Notes under the pieces: generated by a model
The model's database searches: none
The model's input: the letters and a program-made list of their open reading frames with translations, nothing else
Told to the model about the DNA's origin: nothing
Translations under genes and position numbers: made by a program
Shown: positions 1-12,169 of the stretch, piece after piece
Position numbering within the stretch: the first letter of the stretch is position 1
Layout: every line of letters begins with the position of its first letter
Origin: Lonicera japonica
Taxonomy: Eukaryota; Streptophyta; Magnoliopsida; Dipsacales; Caprifoliaceae
DNA: 64,000 bases
Assembly (NCBI GenBank): GCA_021464415.1
Contig: CM038463.1
Span: 7,052,754-7,116,753 of the forward strand
Direction of reading: 5' to 3'

Positions 1-125
1 CCAACGAAGAAGTTGATAACAAAAAAATTGTGTTAAATTGGCCTAGATGACTATAAACCTCAATTCCTTTTCCATAGCAAGAAACGATTAACACTTGCAA
101 ATACAACAAAGTAGTTGAACAAATA

Positions 126-278
126 CTCCCTCTGTTCCAAATTAATAGTGACTATTCCTTCTGGGGCATCCCAAATGAATACTCCAGTTTCACATGAGAC
201 ATAATTAATTACCAAATTTTAAGTTGATTATAAAGTACAAGTAAAAATTTGGACACTAAATTTGGGGCAGAGAGAGAG
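126..278. mobile_element. Stowaway-like MITE, about 153 bp
   Basis: The ends are inverted repeats (CTCCCTCTGTTCCAAATT on the left, an imperfect complement ending GGCAGAGAGAG on the right). A TA dinucleotide flanks each side at 124-125 and 279-280. This is the classic layout of Tc1/mariner-type Stowaway MITEs in plants. No coding capacity is seen. Confidence 0.6.
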
Positions 279-280
279 TA

Positions 281-1059
281 TTAGGTCTACGCAAGCCTCT
301 CAAGTCTCAACACACTTTTGAGTTTTAGGCTTTGTATTTTTGGCAAGCCCCAACTTATGGTAGTTCAGTGAATTCTTATGTAGCATTTGTCTTCCTGCGT
401 AAATGCTAGTTTTAATACAGATCATCAGAGATTCAAACCAAAAAAAAATCCCAAAATTTTCTTTGGAGTAAAGAGAACACAAAGAATGCATCAAAATCAT
501 CGCACTAACAGAACAATAGAGTTCTTACAAAAAATTCAAAGATTATAGGTAAAATTAAGCATTTGTGCATAATTTGACAGCCAGTTAAAACCAAATCGAA
601 CAGATGTTGTAACCAATATACAAGTATGCAGCGGTGCAAATACTTGTCTACCGAATGAGTTCTATGGGTATAAAACACATATGTCATACGAGTTGCATAA
701 AATCTCTCAAGATTACTATTTTATGGGTCATTTGTCTTGCCTACAATCAACATTTCATAAATAAAACTCAAAGCAACCAAATAGAGAGAAAGAAACACTT
801 GTCCAATTCAAAACTATTAGACCCACTTCACCACTTTACAACATAGCTGAAAATATTAAATTCGTTATAGATGTAACATGAATTGTACAGATCAAGTCCT
901 AATTACTGGATCGAAAATCTTAAGCACTAGCTTCAATTGGAAGAATTGTATGCATAATTTAAACTAGGCTTCAAAAACTTAAACCTGGGGCTACGAATTA
1001 TCAACGAAGAAGAAGACATATATATATATATATACAAAACAAACAAAATAAGAAAATAC
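281..1059. other. no recognisable coding exon
   Basis: AT-rich sequence with only short incidental ORFs and a TA microsatellite near 1018-1034. It may be intron or UTR of the leftward gene whose leader appears to lie at 1060-1300. Confidence 0.5.
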
Positions 1060-1300
1060 CGGGTTTGTTGTGGATGATTTAGATTCCTGCAGATCAAGAA
1101 AATAATAAATCGTAATAAGAATTGGAGAAGTAGTAATAATAAGAAGGAAGATTGAGGGGAAAGAGAAAAAGGGAGAAAGCTTGTTACCTAAGGAAGGAAG
1201 GAAGTGGGTGGTTCGTAAATGGGGGTGGAGAAACAGCGAAGAAGATGAGAAAAGGGGGCCCCTTTTTTATTCTAAGGTTTTGGAATATATATATATAAAT
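1060..1300 (-). other. probable 5' leader of a leftward gene outside the window
   Basis: Read on the minus strand, a pyrimidine-rich stretch is followed by a good donor (TAG|GTAACA, exon edge near 1188), an intron with an acceptor TCTGCAG at about 1087, a very short exon (1060-1086) and a second donor (CCCG|GTATTT). This looks like a spliced 5' UTR of a gene transcribed to the left. No convincing coding exon is visible in 1-1059, so the coding part would lie beyond the window or further introns intervene. Inference from splice signals only. Confidence 0.35.
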
Positions 1301-1315
1301 CAAATTCTGTAAGAA

Positions 1316-1352
1316 AAGAAGAAGAAGAAGAAGAAGAAGAAGAAGAAGAAGA
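1316..1352. repeat. GAA/AAG microsatellite
   Basis: Roughly a dozen tandem AAG triplets just upstream (minus-strand sense) of the probable leader at 1060-1300. Such runs are frequent in plant promoters and leaders. Confidence 0.85.
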
Positions 1353-1959
1353 TGAGATTCTGATCTGAGGACGATGCTTCCGGAGAAGAGGGGTGTGGAC
1401 TGACACGGTTGGCATGGGCCAAACTTAACCCCGACCCGAGATCTGATAATTGTATCTTCGGAAAGAGGACTGATATTTGGTGCTTTTTTTTTTTCATTTT
1501 TTTTTTGTCACTAAATACATCTTTATTTTTAATTTGTTATTATTAACACCCTATTCCATTATTCATTCATTTAAAACATAATTAAGTTATTAATCTTAAA
1601 AAAAACAAAAAAACAAGTTAATCACATCTACAAAAAACAAATTAATCACATCTATCTTTCTCTCCATCAATCTCATCACCCTCTCTTCCCTTGTTCTCCT
1701 TTTTTTTCTCCATCAACATTGTTTTTCATTTTTCATCATCTCTCTATCTCTTCACATCCATTCCCGGCAAAAGCAAACCCCTGGCAAAGAAGTTGAAAAA
1801 GTAATTTGCTTGAAATGGTAGTTATTGTTGCTTTATTAAAGTAATTGAAATAGTAGTTGTTTTAATAATGTCCAAGTGCTTTAATTTGGTGCTTTAAGTT
1901 GGCCATTGGCCTAGAGATGTTGATAAAAACAGAGATTTGTTTAATCATCTCTGGTTCTT

Positions 1960-2360
1960 ACTCGGCTAATTTATATTAAGTAACTAAGGTTACACTCGGC
2001 CATAATCAGCCAAGTGACTTCAATGTTTTCAATGTTACTAGTTTAACATTAAGTAATTGAGACTTAAACAATAACTAAGCAAACTACTTATTTTTTTAGA
2101 TATACTCGCCCAATTTATGGTGAGTTTGAAAGGAATTTATACAGCCTAAACGCAAAGACGGGCCTATAGGCCGAATGACTTCAATGGTACTCACTCTACT
2201 TTAAGTAATTAAAAGTTGAACAAGAGAACCAATTGCCCATTTTTAAAGATGCCCTCGTTTAATTTATGGTGAGTGGCTAAGGCAAAACACTCGGCCATAA
2301 TCGGCCGAGGGACTTCAATGTTACTCGTTCCACATTAAGCAATTGAGACTTGAACATAAA
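1960..2360. repeat. minisatellite, about three units of about 125 bp
   Basis: Successive units share GACTTCAATG, a following ACATTAAGTAATTGAGACTT block, ACTCGCCCAATTTATGGTGAG and CTCGGCCATAATC. Units are diverged. A related array lies in the sister element at 9066-9385. Confidence 0.6.
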
Positions 2361-2462
2361 ATTTAGGTTTTTTTAGGAAAACAGAGCATTCTACATAATA
2401 ATGGATATTTTCATCTTTGTGATACTATTATTTATAGGTATTGTTATTTTGGTTGTAATTCA

Positions 2463-3065
2463 TAGGGGTGTTCAAAATCCAATCCAAACCGAGGAACCGA
2501 TCCAATCCAATCCATTTTTTCTGGATTTTATGGATGATTGGATTGGATCGAATGCAAATTTTGAAAACCGAAAAAATTGGATCGGTTTCAGTTTTATGTG
2601 CTCTAGAAACCGATCCAATCCAATCCAATCCATTATTAAAGTTGTAACTTTGTAATATTCATAAGATAAGGGGTCACTTTATAATATTTATAAGATAAGG
2701 GTTTTAATTAAAATAACAAAACTTAAAAAAATAGCCTCATTTCATTTATTGATATTTGTAACAAGACTCGTTCCTATTATTTATTTAAAATATGAAAACA
2801 AAAAAAGAATGTGAAAATAAAAAAGACAAATTTTTTATTTTTTATTTTTCTCATTTAATGCATCACATTGTATAGGATTTTGTCATATGCATCAAACGAA
2901 GAATCGGATTGGATCGAAACCGATCAAATCCAACATTTAATTGGATTGGATTGTATTGGTAAAGTATGTTGAATTGGATTGGATGCTAAAACCTAAAACC
3001 GACATCGAATTGGATCAGATGCGGATGGTTTAAAATGACCGGATCGGATCGGATGGACACCCCTA
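2463..3065. mobile_element. hAT-type MITE with perfect ends and 8-bp TSD
   Basis: It begins TAGGGGTG and ends CACCCCTA, a perfect 8-bp inverted repeat, and is flanked by the direct repeat GTAATTCA at 2455-2462 and 3066-3073. Eight-bp duplications and YAGGGGTG ends are typical of hAT elements. The interior is dominated by runs of the motif ATTGGATTGGATC and its complement CGATCCAATCC, so the two halves can pair. It lies inside the larger element 1507-3321. Confidence 0.85.
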
Positions 3066-3336
3066 GTAATTCATGCCTGTGTATTTGAGAAGGGCTTTGG
3101 GAGGGAAGATTGAACATTTCTTTACTTGAGCATTTTTTTGAATAGTGGGAGGGTGGTGAGGGGTAGGTGGTGAAAAGGGTGAAGGGGATGGTAGCATTGT
3201 TTTGTTGTGATTAAGGGTTAATTAATTAAGTTAGTGGTAGAAATAAAGTTTTATTTGTTTAATCAAAAAATATTTAGAAGGTGCTAGTGATAAAAAAGAG
3301 GGGTAAATTTATTAGCACCCTTTCTTAAAAGTTGTT

Positions 3337-3542
3337 GTCAAATACGCACATTTTACTTAGTTTTATTCCATTTGCACATATGCAGCGAATGAATAGATAT
3401 ATATTTGTTGCATATAGGTTGAGATAATATTGGGTATAAAAAAATATACTAAATCCGCACATACAGAGCGAGTATGTGCATATTCATTCACTGCATATAC
3501 TTTGATATAGTGAAATCATATAAAAATGTGTGTATTTAATGC
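3337..3542. mobile_element. fold-back MITE, about 206 bp
   Basis: The left arm (TCAAATACGCACATTTTAC...ATATGCAGCGAATGAATA) and right arm are inverted copies of about 60 bp with mismatches, giving a hairpin with a short loop. No clear target duplication was found. Confidence 0.55.
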
Positions 3543-3546
3543 CAAT

Positions 3547-4474
3547 CTTTTAGAAATTGCAGAAAAAAGTATTGGAAAAAATAAATTGGCTTTCAATAGT
3601 ATATGGATTAAATTCAAAATCTTAAAAGCTTGAGTTTATACAATGACACAATTCTGAAAGCATTCTATTTATTTATAAGAAAGTAGGATAGCCTACTTAT
3701 ATTCTAAAGTTATTTAAAATGCAAGTATTTATTTTATCAGTAAACACAATACACAACTTATAATATATCTTTATTGAAATTTCTAATTCTTCAAATATTT
3801 ATTTGTTCACTCCTTATTTGTTCGTTCCTCATTCCATAGCTTAACTCGCCCTTCAATTTACGGACTATTTATAAGGGTGAGCTTCACATATCCAATGAGA
3901 AAATACTTATTTTTTCATTTTAAGAATTAGCGAAATAGCATTAAGTCGTAAAATGTGTATTGTAACTAAAAAGAATATTGCAGAGTATATTTTCATAATG
4001 GAACATTTAAAAGGCATTAAAAAATAAGCTTTCACATAAACATTGAAAATGTGCCTATATAATACTCCACTTCTAAGGTCAACGAATAGCCCCCGTTGAT
4101 TAGGGCCCAATATTTCAATTTTCAATCAAACAATTGGCTAGAAATGAACTAATTCTGAACAACGCTGGTGTTTTGGCACGCCACCCAATTATCCCTGGTG
4201 TGGTACATATCAATTTATAAAAGTGATTTTTCTATAATATCAATACATCATTATTAACATATCCATATACTAGCATTTTATAAAAATAATAAATAACCAC
4301 ATTGTTATAATACATAATAATATTTTACACAAGCCTTAAAATGAGCAATAAGTATTAATCACCTTTTTGTACTTGAATTTTCCTGATACGTAACTCTTGG
4401 TCCAAAAAATTAATACCTACACGCAAGGTGTTTTAAATTTGTAATTCAATAAGATTTTAGTATGTTATCATTTG
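3547..4474. other. gene-free AT-rich stretch
   Basis: No ORF with coding character, no RNA gene and no clear transposon ends were seen. Confidence 0.5.
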
Positions 4475-6267
4475 TGTTGATCTTGTAGGTCTTAATCTTA
4501 TTTTAATAGTAACAATAAATCAATCTTATGTAATTTAACATGTTTTTTGATATAAGTTTATAGTTCATTTACTTGAAAAATCAAGAAAAGCATGCATATG
4601 ACAAGGATCATCTAAATACTATCTAATCAAGTCAACAAAGCATTGAACTAGACAAGGAAAAACAACCTCATCACTATGCAATTCATGGAGATCAAGATTA
4701 AGGATCATATGCAAAAACTTCATGGCAAGATGTGCAAGTGAAGAACAAATTGAAAAAATAAATCGAAGCATTCAAAGACTCGACTATTCGATAATTGAGT
4801 GAGTGCTTAGGATTAATGTAAAGTTTCTTAATTAGTTATTTATATAGCTCAAACATGTTCATACATCATTCATAGATTGATCAAAATCAAGTTTGAATCA
4901 AAATTCTTTCAAAACATCATTCTTGCAAAAATTGATTTTGAAATAAATTCATATTAAATTTAAATGATGATATTTTGAGTTTCTCCGAAAATAGGTGTCT
5001 CAAGAATTTATTTTTGAAGTCCCCAAAGCATTAGAATTAATTTTGGAGCTAAAATGCAAAAGTGCAAAAATCTGAATTTTGGCCTGATGGATAGAGTCCA
5101 TCAGTCGACTAAGGCTCACTCAGTCGACCAAGGAACTTTGCTCAGTCGACTGATAGCCCAGAATATAGCCGTTGAAAATTCAACATTTTACCATTTTTGG
5201 CACCAAACTTTCACCAAATTTCTAAAACGGCTAAATCACTTTTGGAACTATATATACACTATCTAAGAAGCATTTTGGCACCTTGAACACTTATACAAAC
5301 TCATATTTCATCTATCTTCATTTTCAAAGATTCAAGCTTTAGAACTGATCATAATTATTCATATTTGAGGCATCTATTTGATCAATCAAGATAACTCTAG
5401 TGTGAGCTTCAAATTGTATCTATCATACACTTGAGAGTTATTTTTCGTTAGTGTGATTCACCAAACAATTTGTATTCATTTGTGAGAGGTAAATCTCATA
5501 GGATAATAAAAAGGTTAATTATTGTTTAGTAATTGTGAGAGGTAAATCTCATAAGTTAGCAAGAGGGATTCTTGTAAGGCCTCGTTTGGTTCACGGAAAG
5601 GAAATTAGTTCCCCTATCTTTCCCATGGAGGTGGGAAAGTAAATTTCCTGTCAAATTTCCTTTCTTGTGTTTGGTAAACCATGGAAAGTATTAAGGAAAG
5701 AGTATTATTGTCTAAAATTTGTGTAATAAATGCTTGGAAATCACATGGGAAAATCAATCCCATGTGTTTTGGGAGGAATGGTTTTACCCCCTACTTTCCC
5801 CTCTCTCGGGAAAGTGTTTCCGGAATTTGTGCTTACCAAACAAAGGAAAAGAACGACTTTCCTTTCCGAGTACTAAAATCCGTGAACCAAACGAGGCCTA
5901 AGAGTGTTGTAGTAAAGTAATACTTGTAAGAGTGTGTGAGAAGAATACACTTGTAGAGGTTTATTTTTCACCCGAAAGAGAAACAGTTTTAGTGAAAATT
6001 CCCGGGGGACTAACCGAGCGCAGACGTATGGTCTAACAAACCGAACTGTGTGGACAAAACGTCTTGATTTTCAATTGGTTTAATTTCTCTAACTCGAGTT
6101 CTTTATTTACTTGCTATATTTATTGATTGCTTGGTTGAATTGTTTATTTTTCTTGATATAGTTGTTTAGCTAGTTAAATTGCTTAAACATTTTCGAAAAA
6201 TTTTTAATTTCGCATTTAGTTTCGTAAACCCTATTCACCCCCCTCTAGGGTTGATTTTCGACTAACA
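4475..6267 (+). mobile_element. solo LTR (Copia/Sirevirus-like) with nested MITE
   Basis: The block starts TGTTGATC and ends ACTAACA (TG...CA termini, TGTTGA/TGTTAG inverted ends) and is flanked by a perfect 5-bp direct repeat ATTTG at 4470-4474 and 6268-6272, the size made by LTR-retrotransposon integrase. Near the 3' end is ATTCACCCCCCTCTAG, resembling the 3' end of plant Copia/Sirevirus LTRs. A TATA-like box (CTATATATACAC, about 5248) fits the LTR promoter. No gag-pol or second LTR is present, so this is a solo LTR left by recombination. A 321-bp MITE plus its 3-bp TSD interrupts it; without them it is about 1.47 kb. Confidence 0.8.
5578..5898. mobile_element. PIF/Harbinger (Tourist-like) MITE, copy 1
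   Basis: It has near-perfect inverted ends GGCCTCGTTTGGTTCACGGA / TCCGTGAACCAAACGAGGCC and a 3-bp TAA duplication at 5575-5577 and 5899-5901. Relatives occur at 33482-33807, 55089-55427 and 56999-57338. It is nested in the solo LTR, so it inserted later than the LTR. Confidence 0.85.
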
Positions 6268-6272
6268 ATTTG

Positions 6273-7860
6273 TTAAAGAGCTTTTTAAGTTCAATATAAT
6301 AATTAAATATATATATATATATATGTATGCACGTATGATGTACAAATGTGTAGTGAAATAAACTAGAGTTTGATGTATATATACATGTATATAAGTTTAC
6401 ACGTAAAGAATGCAAATGTAAGATTACATATTATAAATACATATATATATATATATCCTACTTACATGCATGGCCTTGATAAGAAAGATGAATTATTCAT
6501 TTTCTTGCATATCCTATTTACATACATGCATGGCAGTGAGCTTACGGGCTTTCCTTCTTTCACTTTCAATCTTTTCTTATTTGTTTAATTTGTTGTATAC
6601 TATATTTCTACAAGGGTGGTCTTTTGTAGTAATGTAAAATAGGATGGTAATCATTAATTGCTAGATTTTTAAAGCCAAGTGCCTTATTTTTACTATCCAT
6701 TTCGTTTCCATCTTCCATATAAGGATCCTCTTGCGCAACTAGTTAGGCCATGTGGCTTCTCCCTTTTTATTGTTATTTTTTTTTATCCCATAGATAAATA
6801 TCATCTTTGTTGTAGCATTTATTGTTCTTAATTAATTTTGAAGAACAAGTCACTTAAATTTATACTTTTACCAGAGTATACATAATTTTTATTGTGACTC
6901 AAATTTTTACGATATGGGTTTCTAAAGTATTTTTTATTTACAACTTATTTTGTATAACCGAAATTATTTTCATGTGTATTTTGAAATGGGTACTATAGTT
7001 TAATTAATTATAGTTATTGCTAAAATAATATACGATATTATAAGCATACAATTCAACTTTTTAATACAGTACTTTTTTCTAATAAAAAGATAATTGCTTT
7101 ATCAATATGGGTACTCTTGACTAATACAGGGCGCTCAAGGTTTGATAGGTATTTCTATCTCTTTCCCTTTTAATATTTTCAAAGTTATATCTATTTTTTA
7201 GGCATTAAATCTTTGGAAAGGAAAAAGGGAATTATAATGAGATGTGCTAAGGGCAATACTAAAATAACTTGGAGACACCGCATCCTTAATAATAGCACAT
7301 ATTTATCACTATTAATTACTTTAAACACCGCTCGATGGGACATCACATGTTTCAAACATAAACTCTTTGCAACACATATTTGCTCTATCAAAATATAAAA
7401 ACTCTCTCCCTGGCGATCAAGTGCTCCACCTCCCTCTATTTTTGTTCAAAGTTTGCTTTTATCTCCGACCATCTCTCTTTCAGTCCATTTGTACATATTT
7501 ACGTGAATGTGTGTTGAACACTTATTTGCTCAATGTATGCTAACAAACGAAACATCAATCTCTCAAAAAATCATGTATTAAGGATGAGCTTAATAATAAA
7601 TCACTATTTAGAAACATTAGTAGTTGACTCTTTTAGTGTCACGATGTTGAGTCTAATAAATTTTATTATAGATCTGAGTTGATTTATAAGCAATATAAAA
7701 ATAATAAGAAATTATTATTCATCTACTAAATATATAACATAACTTGGTTATCTAATTAACATTTTTTTGGTTATTTTTTGTGCGTATTGTGTGGCTGTGA
7801 GATATGTATATACATGTATGCATATACATGCATGCATAGGAGTATTAGGGACATTGTATA
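6273..7860. other. gene-free stretch
   Basis: AT-rich DNA with TA microsatellites (about 6307-6324 and 6439-6456). Two overlapping ORFs of 61-66 codons near 7190-7400 have no coding character. Confidence 0.5.
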
Positions 7861-7865
7861 CTCTC

Positions 7866-8551
7866 TAAAATACGGATAGTTCAGTTAGGGTCAGAGTATA
7901 GGAATTAGATACGTATCTTGCACGATTACACGACAGATTTGGCAGGATACGTATAGGATTTGTATTCGAATATCTAACATTTTTATTTTTATTTTAAATT
8001 TTGGATACGGGATCGATACAGCAAGGATATGGGAGGAGTACGGCGAGGATACTTGCGGGATACGTCAGGGTAAGTTTTTTAATTTTTTTTATTAGAGTTG
8101 CTTTAAAAATAACAAATAATTCCTTTAATATATAAACTTCTAAAAGAGACTTACATTTTTCATTTACGGTTCAGTGAATAAGTCAATCTTTTTATCAGAA
8201 GATGAAACGATCGACCAAAACACTCCGTCCTTCGTCTATGATCACCGTTGTTCAGTCTCTATCCTTCTTCTGGTTTTCAAGTTAGAATATTATATCTACT
8301 TTTAAGTTATTATGCAATTAAATTGTTCAGTCCTTTGCTTTTAGTTTTATGAATATTCATGATATTGTGCATAAATTTATAAAATTCTTATAACTGAATA
8401 ATTAAATATATACATATATATATATATTATAATTATTTTTTACTATCCATATCCAAGACGTATCGTATCCTATATTTTTTTAATTTTGCCGCATCACCTT
8501 ATCGATGCAGTGTCGTATCCGATACCCATATCCGTATCCGTGCTTCATAGT
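7866..8551. repeat. degenerate dispersed repeat rich in GGATACG motifs
   Basis: The left half repeats GGATACG/ATACGTA motifs and the right half carries the complementary series (CCGTATCC, CGTATCC), ending near GTGCTTCATAG. The layout suggests an old fold-back transposon. Limits and class are uncertain. Confidence 0.4.
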
Positions 8552-8751
8552 GTATGTTTTTTACGACTTTTTAATATCACAATTTTACTTATGGTGGCTC
8601 TTAAAAGATATAAATAATATTTCATTATACGATATCTACGAGTTAGTTTAGTAACATCCTTTACACCTCTTAATTGAAATTCCCAAAATCTAAACATGGC
8701 ACAAGATCTATACCCTTTCTTATTTGAGCTGCACTATAGATATACATTTAG

Positions 8752-9970
8752 GGTGACGATAAATGCACCCCCTTATTTTATCACTAACACCATCTTTACC
8801 TTACACCCTCTACTTTTATAATTTTTATCACCAACACTCCACCTTACCACCCCCTGACTTAAGAAACATAATTATTTTAATTAGCATAATTAAGTTAAAG
8901 CCATAAAAAAAAACAATTAAAACACACCGCCCTCCCTCCCCCCATTATCGTGCCCTAGGTTTCTCTCATTCTCTATCTTCATTGGTCGCTCTCTCTCATT
9001 CTTTGCTGGTCTCTCTTCCTCTTCCTCCTTCTCCGACGGTCTCTCTCCTTCTCCATCTCCGCTAGAGATGTGGTAATACTCCTTTATCATTGGGAGAGTA
9101 TCTTCATTGGTACTCGCTCGATATTGAGTATATGAAACTTCATCAATAATTTAAGCTACGGTCTAATTTTTGGGACATTCAATTTATGGTGAGTAAATGT
9201 GGTAATACTCTCCTGTCATTGGTAGCGTATCTTCGTTAGTACTTGCTCGACATTGAGCATCTAAAATTTCAGCAATAACTTAAACTATGGCCTATTTTTG
9301 AGATATATTCGTCCAATTTATGATGAGTAAATAAGGTAATACTCTCTCATCATTGGGAGATTATCTTCGTTAGTATTCGACCAATGTGGGGAGAATAATT
9401 GCTGGTTTCAAAACCCACATTTCTGTTTTAGCTATGTTTTATTTTTTCAAAAAACTTTTTAATTATAATTTTGCAATATTCATCGAGGGGTTAAAATGTA
9501 CAAAGATAAAGTAACAATGAAAAAAATGTACTTTTTTGACTTATCCTTATCTTCTAAATCACCACATGTAGCCCCATCTTTGTCTTTGTCTTTGTCTTAA
9601 ACACCACCATTTTTGACATTTTTCATTGCCTCCCTTTCTATATTATTCGACTCACTACTCATGATTGTTGACGCCCTAAACTCAAAATAATATTGTTAGT
9701 GTTTGATATCTTGTTCAAAATGAGATTTTTGGTGAGTGGAGATAAAAGATGCAAGACAATATGTACTTACTCAAAAATGGAAATTGTGAAGAATGGTGAG
9801 AGATTTCTTGATTTGATTTAGTTAATTACATTATTAATTAATAGTTACTTGCTTTAACCTTTGAATTAAAAAGTAAAATGAGAGGATGATGAGAATAAAG
9901 TTTATTTTAATATTGATAAAATTTTCAAAGAGTGTTAGTGATAAAATAAGAGGGTACATTTATTACCACC
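8752..9970. mobile_element. MULE-like non-autonomous TIR element, second family member
   Basis: The left end GGTGACGATAAATG...ACTAACACC and the inverted right end GGTGGTAATAAATG...ACTAACACTC match over about 45 bp with few mismatches. Flanking 9-mers ATACATTTA and TTATATTTA agree at 7 of 9 bases, consistent with an old 9-bp duplication. It is a sister of 1507-3321, with a related minisatellite inside (9066-9385). No transposase is seen. Confidence 0.65.
9066..9385. repeat. minisatellite, about 2.5 units of about 122 bp
   Basis: Units begin GGTAATACTC and run through TATCTTCGTTAGTA, CTCGACATTGAGCAT and CAATTTATGGTGAGTAAAT. It resembles the array at 1960-2360 and sits inside the MULE-like element. 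Confidence 0.65.
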
Positions 9971-10370
9971 TTATATTTATTGTTTGTATTATATAATTGT
10001 AAAAAAATTGCTGAAATGACTGTTAACTTTTATTTAAAAGACATTAGAAATATTTGTGATACCACGACGATATCTTGCTTTTTCCATATTGAATATCAAC
10101 ATTTGTGTTTTTAAAATTGAATTATAATGTTTCAACATTAATTTTTGTTAGGATGGCTCTTACTTGAAAATTTTGATTTCCCATTATACAATTTGGTAAC
10201 ATTTGTATTATCCCATCACTAAAAGCAATAATTCCGGTCTTTTTAATCTCATTTAAAAAATTAAAAGTTCAAATAAGATCTAAATATATATAGCTATAAA
10301 TATGTAGCAAGTAAATGCAACATTGCACTTTGAAGGAACTATTAAAATTGTACTTTTGTGCTTTTTCAAA

Positions 10371-10974
10371 TTAACGGAAAACCCCACCGCCCTATATTAA
10401 TTGCATATTTAGAGATACTCACAAAATTTAGCCTCATTCCACCGTTGCCGACCGGAATCAAAACTGGATTTGATGATGGGTAAAGTAGAAGAGAAAGAAG
10501 GAAAGAAGAAGAAAGGGGAGAGGCCGTAGTACTTGAGGCAGGCCGGCCGGAGTTGTCTTCTAATCAAGGCGAGGGTTTTGTTTTGAGAAAGGGCTGGAGG
10601 ACCACCCACCCAGCAAAAGCGTGGTCTAACACAAATTTCGTTAAATTTTCCAGCAAGCCTTCCAAAACTGGGTACTGCTCATTTTCTTTAGGCGATGACA
10701 GTGCAATTGGAATTGGTGTGGTCCATGGATGGAGTGCAGAGGATACTTTAGTAACTTGACTGACCAAGAAAAAGATAAGAAACTATGCTATCGGAGAAAT
10801 TTTTATCTCCGTTATGGGAAATCTCATTCTCTCTCCTCTCTTCCTCTCTCTGCATTCTCTTCCTCTCTCTTGATTTCTCTCTCTACATATTATAAATACA
10901 TTCATATTATATAAAAAGTGAAAAATTAAAAGCCCTTCTTAATTCTCATATGTGTAGGTGGGGTTTTCCGTTAA
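10371..10974. mobile_element. 604-bp element with perfect 18-bp TIR and GC-richer interior
   Basis: Ends are exact inverted repeats TTAACGGAAAACCCCACC / GGTGGGGTTTTCCGTTAA, with CAAA on both sides. The interior (about 10440-10770) is clearly GC-richer than the surroundings and includes GGCAGGCCGGCCGGAG and a purine-rich AAG stretch, like a plant 5' leader. The short ORFs inside are not recognised. It could be a Pack-type element with captured host DNA. Confidence 0.6.
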
Positions 10975-11332
10975 CAAATTTAAAGTCAGCGAAAAATGGT
11001 TGATTGACAAAAGTGATAGTTTATGATAAAAATTGCTAATTTTAATAGTTATAGGGCAAATCAACCCCTTGTTGAGAGGGGTATAATTAAAAATATCCAT
11101 GTTTTGAGTTACTTCCAAGAACTTAATACGCATTGAGTGACTTAAAGTATTATAAAAATTAAGAAAACAAAAATATATCTAATTATACTATTAATATAAG
11201 AGTAATTCAAAACAGTTCACACTTTTAAAAAGTTATACGTACAAATTGAAATACTTAAATTAATTAATATGCAACAAATATTTTTTTTCCATGCATGTAA
11301 TATTTTATGGGTTTCAGAAAAGAAAAATCTTA

Positions 11333-12040
11333 GGGGTTGTTTATTTCAACCACTTGAATATGAAAACTTAAAGTTTTCAGATTTAAGTGGTTTCAAAGTT
11401 ATTTGGTTACCAACGCTTAAATTTGAAAACTTAATTTTTACCATTGAAAACTTAAAAATTTCATCAAAAGTTTTAAGGGCAGATTTGCCACTTAAAACTG
11501 AAAATTTAATTTTAAAGTATATAAATTACCTATTTTACCCTCTTTCAAAACAAACACACACCTTCTTCTTCTACGCCCAGAAAGCTACACACAGTGATCA
11601 GAATAAAAGCATGGCCATGAACAGACAAACAAAAACAAGCATCCTTGAATGTGTATACTGCACACCCTTGCACATGCAAAAAGAGAGAAATATAGTCTCA
11701 GGAGAGATGATAAATTTTCTACAAACCATATATTCGTGTATACATCTGTAAGCCATATATTCATATATCACAATTAATCTAAATATACATATTATATAAA
11801 ATAAAATGGGTTACCTTAGTTGAAAATTTTAAATTATATGAATTTTTTTTTTTTTCATTTAAAATAATTTGATCAAAATAAACTAATAAGGGTAAAATTT
11901 GTCATATTAAAAAAATTCAGTTTTCAAATGTATTATATTCAAATAAATAATATTTTTTAAAATACAGTTTTTCAAATCTAAACAAATAATTTTTTTAATT
12001 TTAATTTTCAATTTCCGGTTATTTAATTAAACGCCTACCT
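11333..12040. mobile_element. probable hAT-like TIR element
   Basis: The left end GGGGTTGTTTATTTCAACC and inverted right end (GTAGGCGTTTAATTAAATAACC) are similar, with CTTA next to both ends. The interior contains inverted AAAACTTAAA-type blocks. The longest ORF here (11269-11751) spans the boundary, has no family signature and is treated as chance. The element ends just upstream of the ATG9 promoter. Confidence 0.4.
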
Positions 12041-12138
12041 TAGTGGGGCTTGGGATCATCTTAAAACGGATCAAAATAGGATTTCCTTTTATCGGATCCA
12101 ACTCGGACACGGACCTTGCCCCGTTTTAAGTGCTACAC

Positions 12139-12145
12139 TATATAA
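12139..12145 (+). promoter_or_regulatory. ATG9: TATA box of ATG9
   Basis: TATATAA lies in a GC-richer patch just upstream of the inferred noncoding first exon of ATG9. Transcription would start around 12170. Inference from position and motif. Confidence 0.5.
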
Positions 12146-12169
12146 CTCGGACCGGTTTTCACTTTTTTG

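Larger units (their letters stand above)
1507..3321. mobile_element. MULE-like non-autonomous TIR element with nested hAT MITE
   Basis: The left end (GTCACTAAATACATC...AACACC) and the reverse complement of the right end (near 3270-3321, GGGTGCTAATAAATTTAC...TCACTAGCACC) are imperfect long inverted repeats. The same type of end occurs at 8752-9970. After subtracting the nested 603-bp hAT MITE and its 8-bp duplication, the length is about 1.2 kb, matching the second element. It carries a minisatellite at about 1960-2360. No transposase ORF is visible. Boundaries are approximate. Confidence 0.55.

Noticed and set aside
11269..11751. 160-codon plus-strand ORF
   Set aside because: Low-complexity composition, crosses a transposon end and has no domain; treated as a chance ORF.
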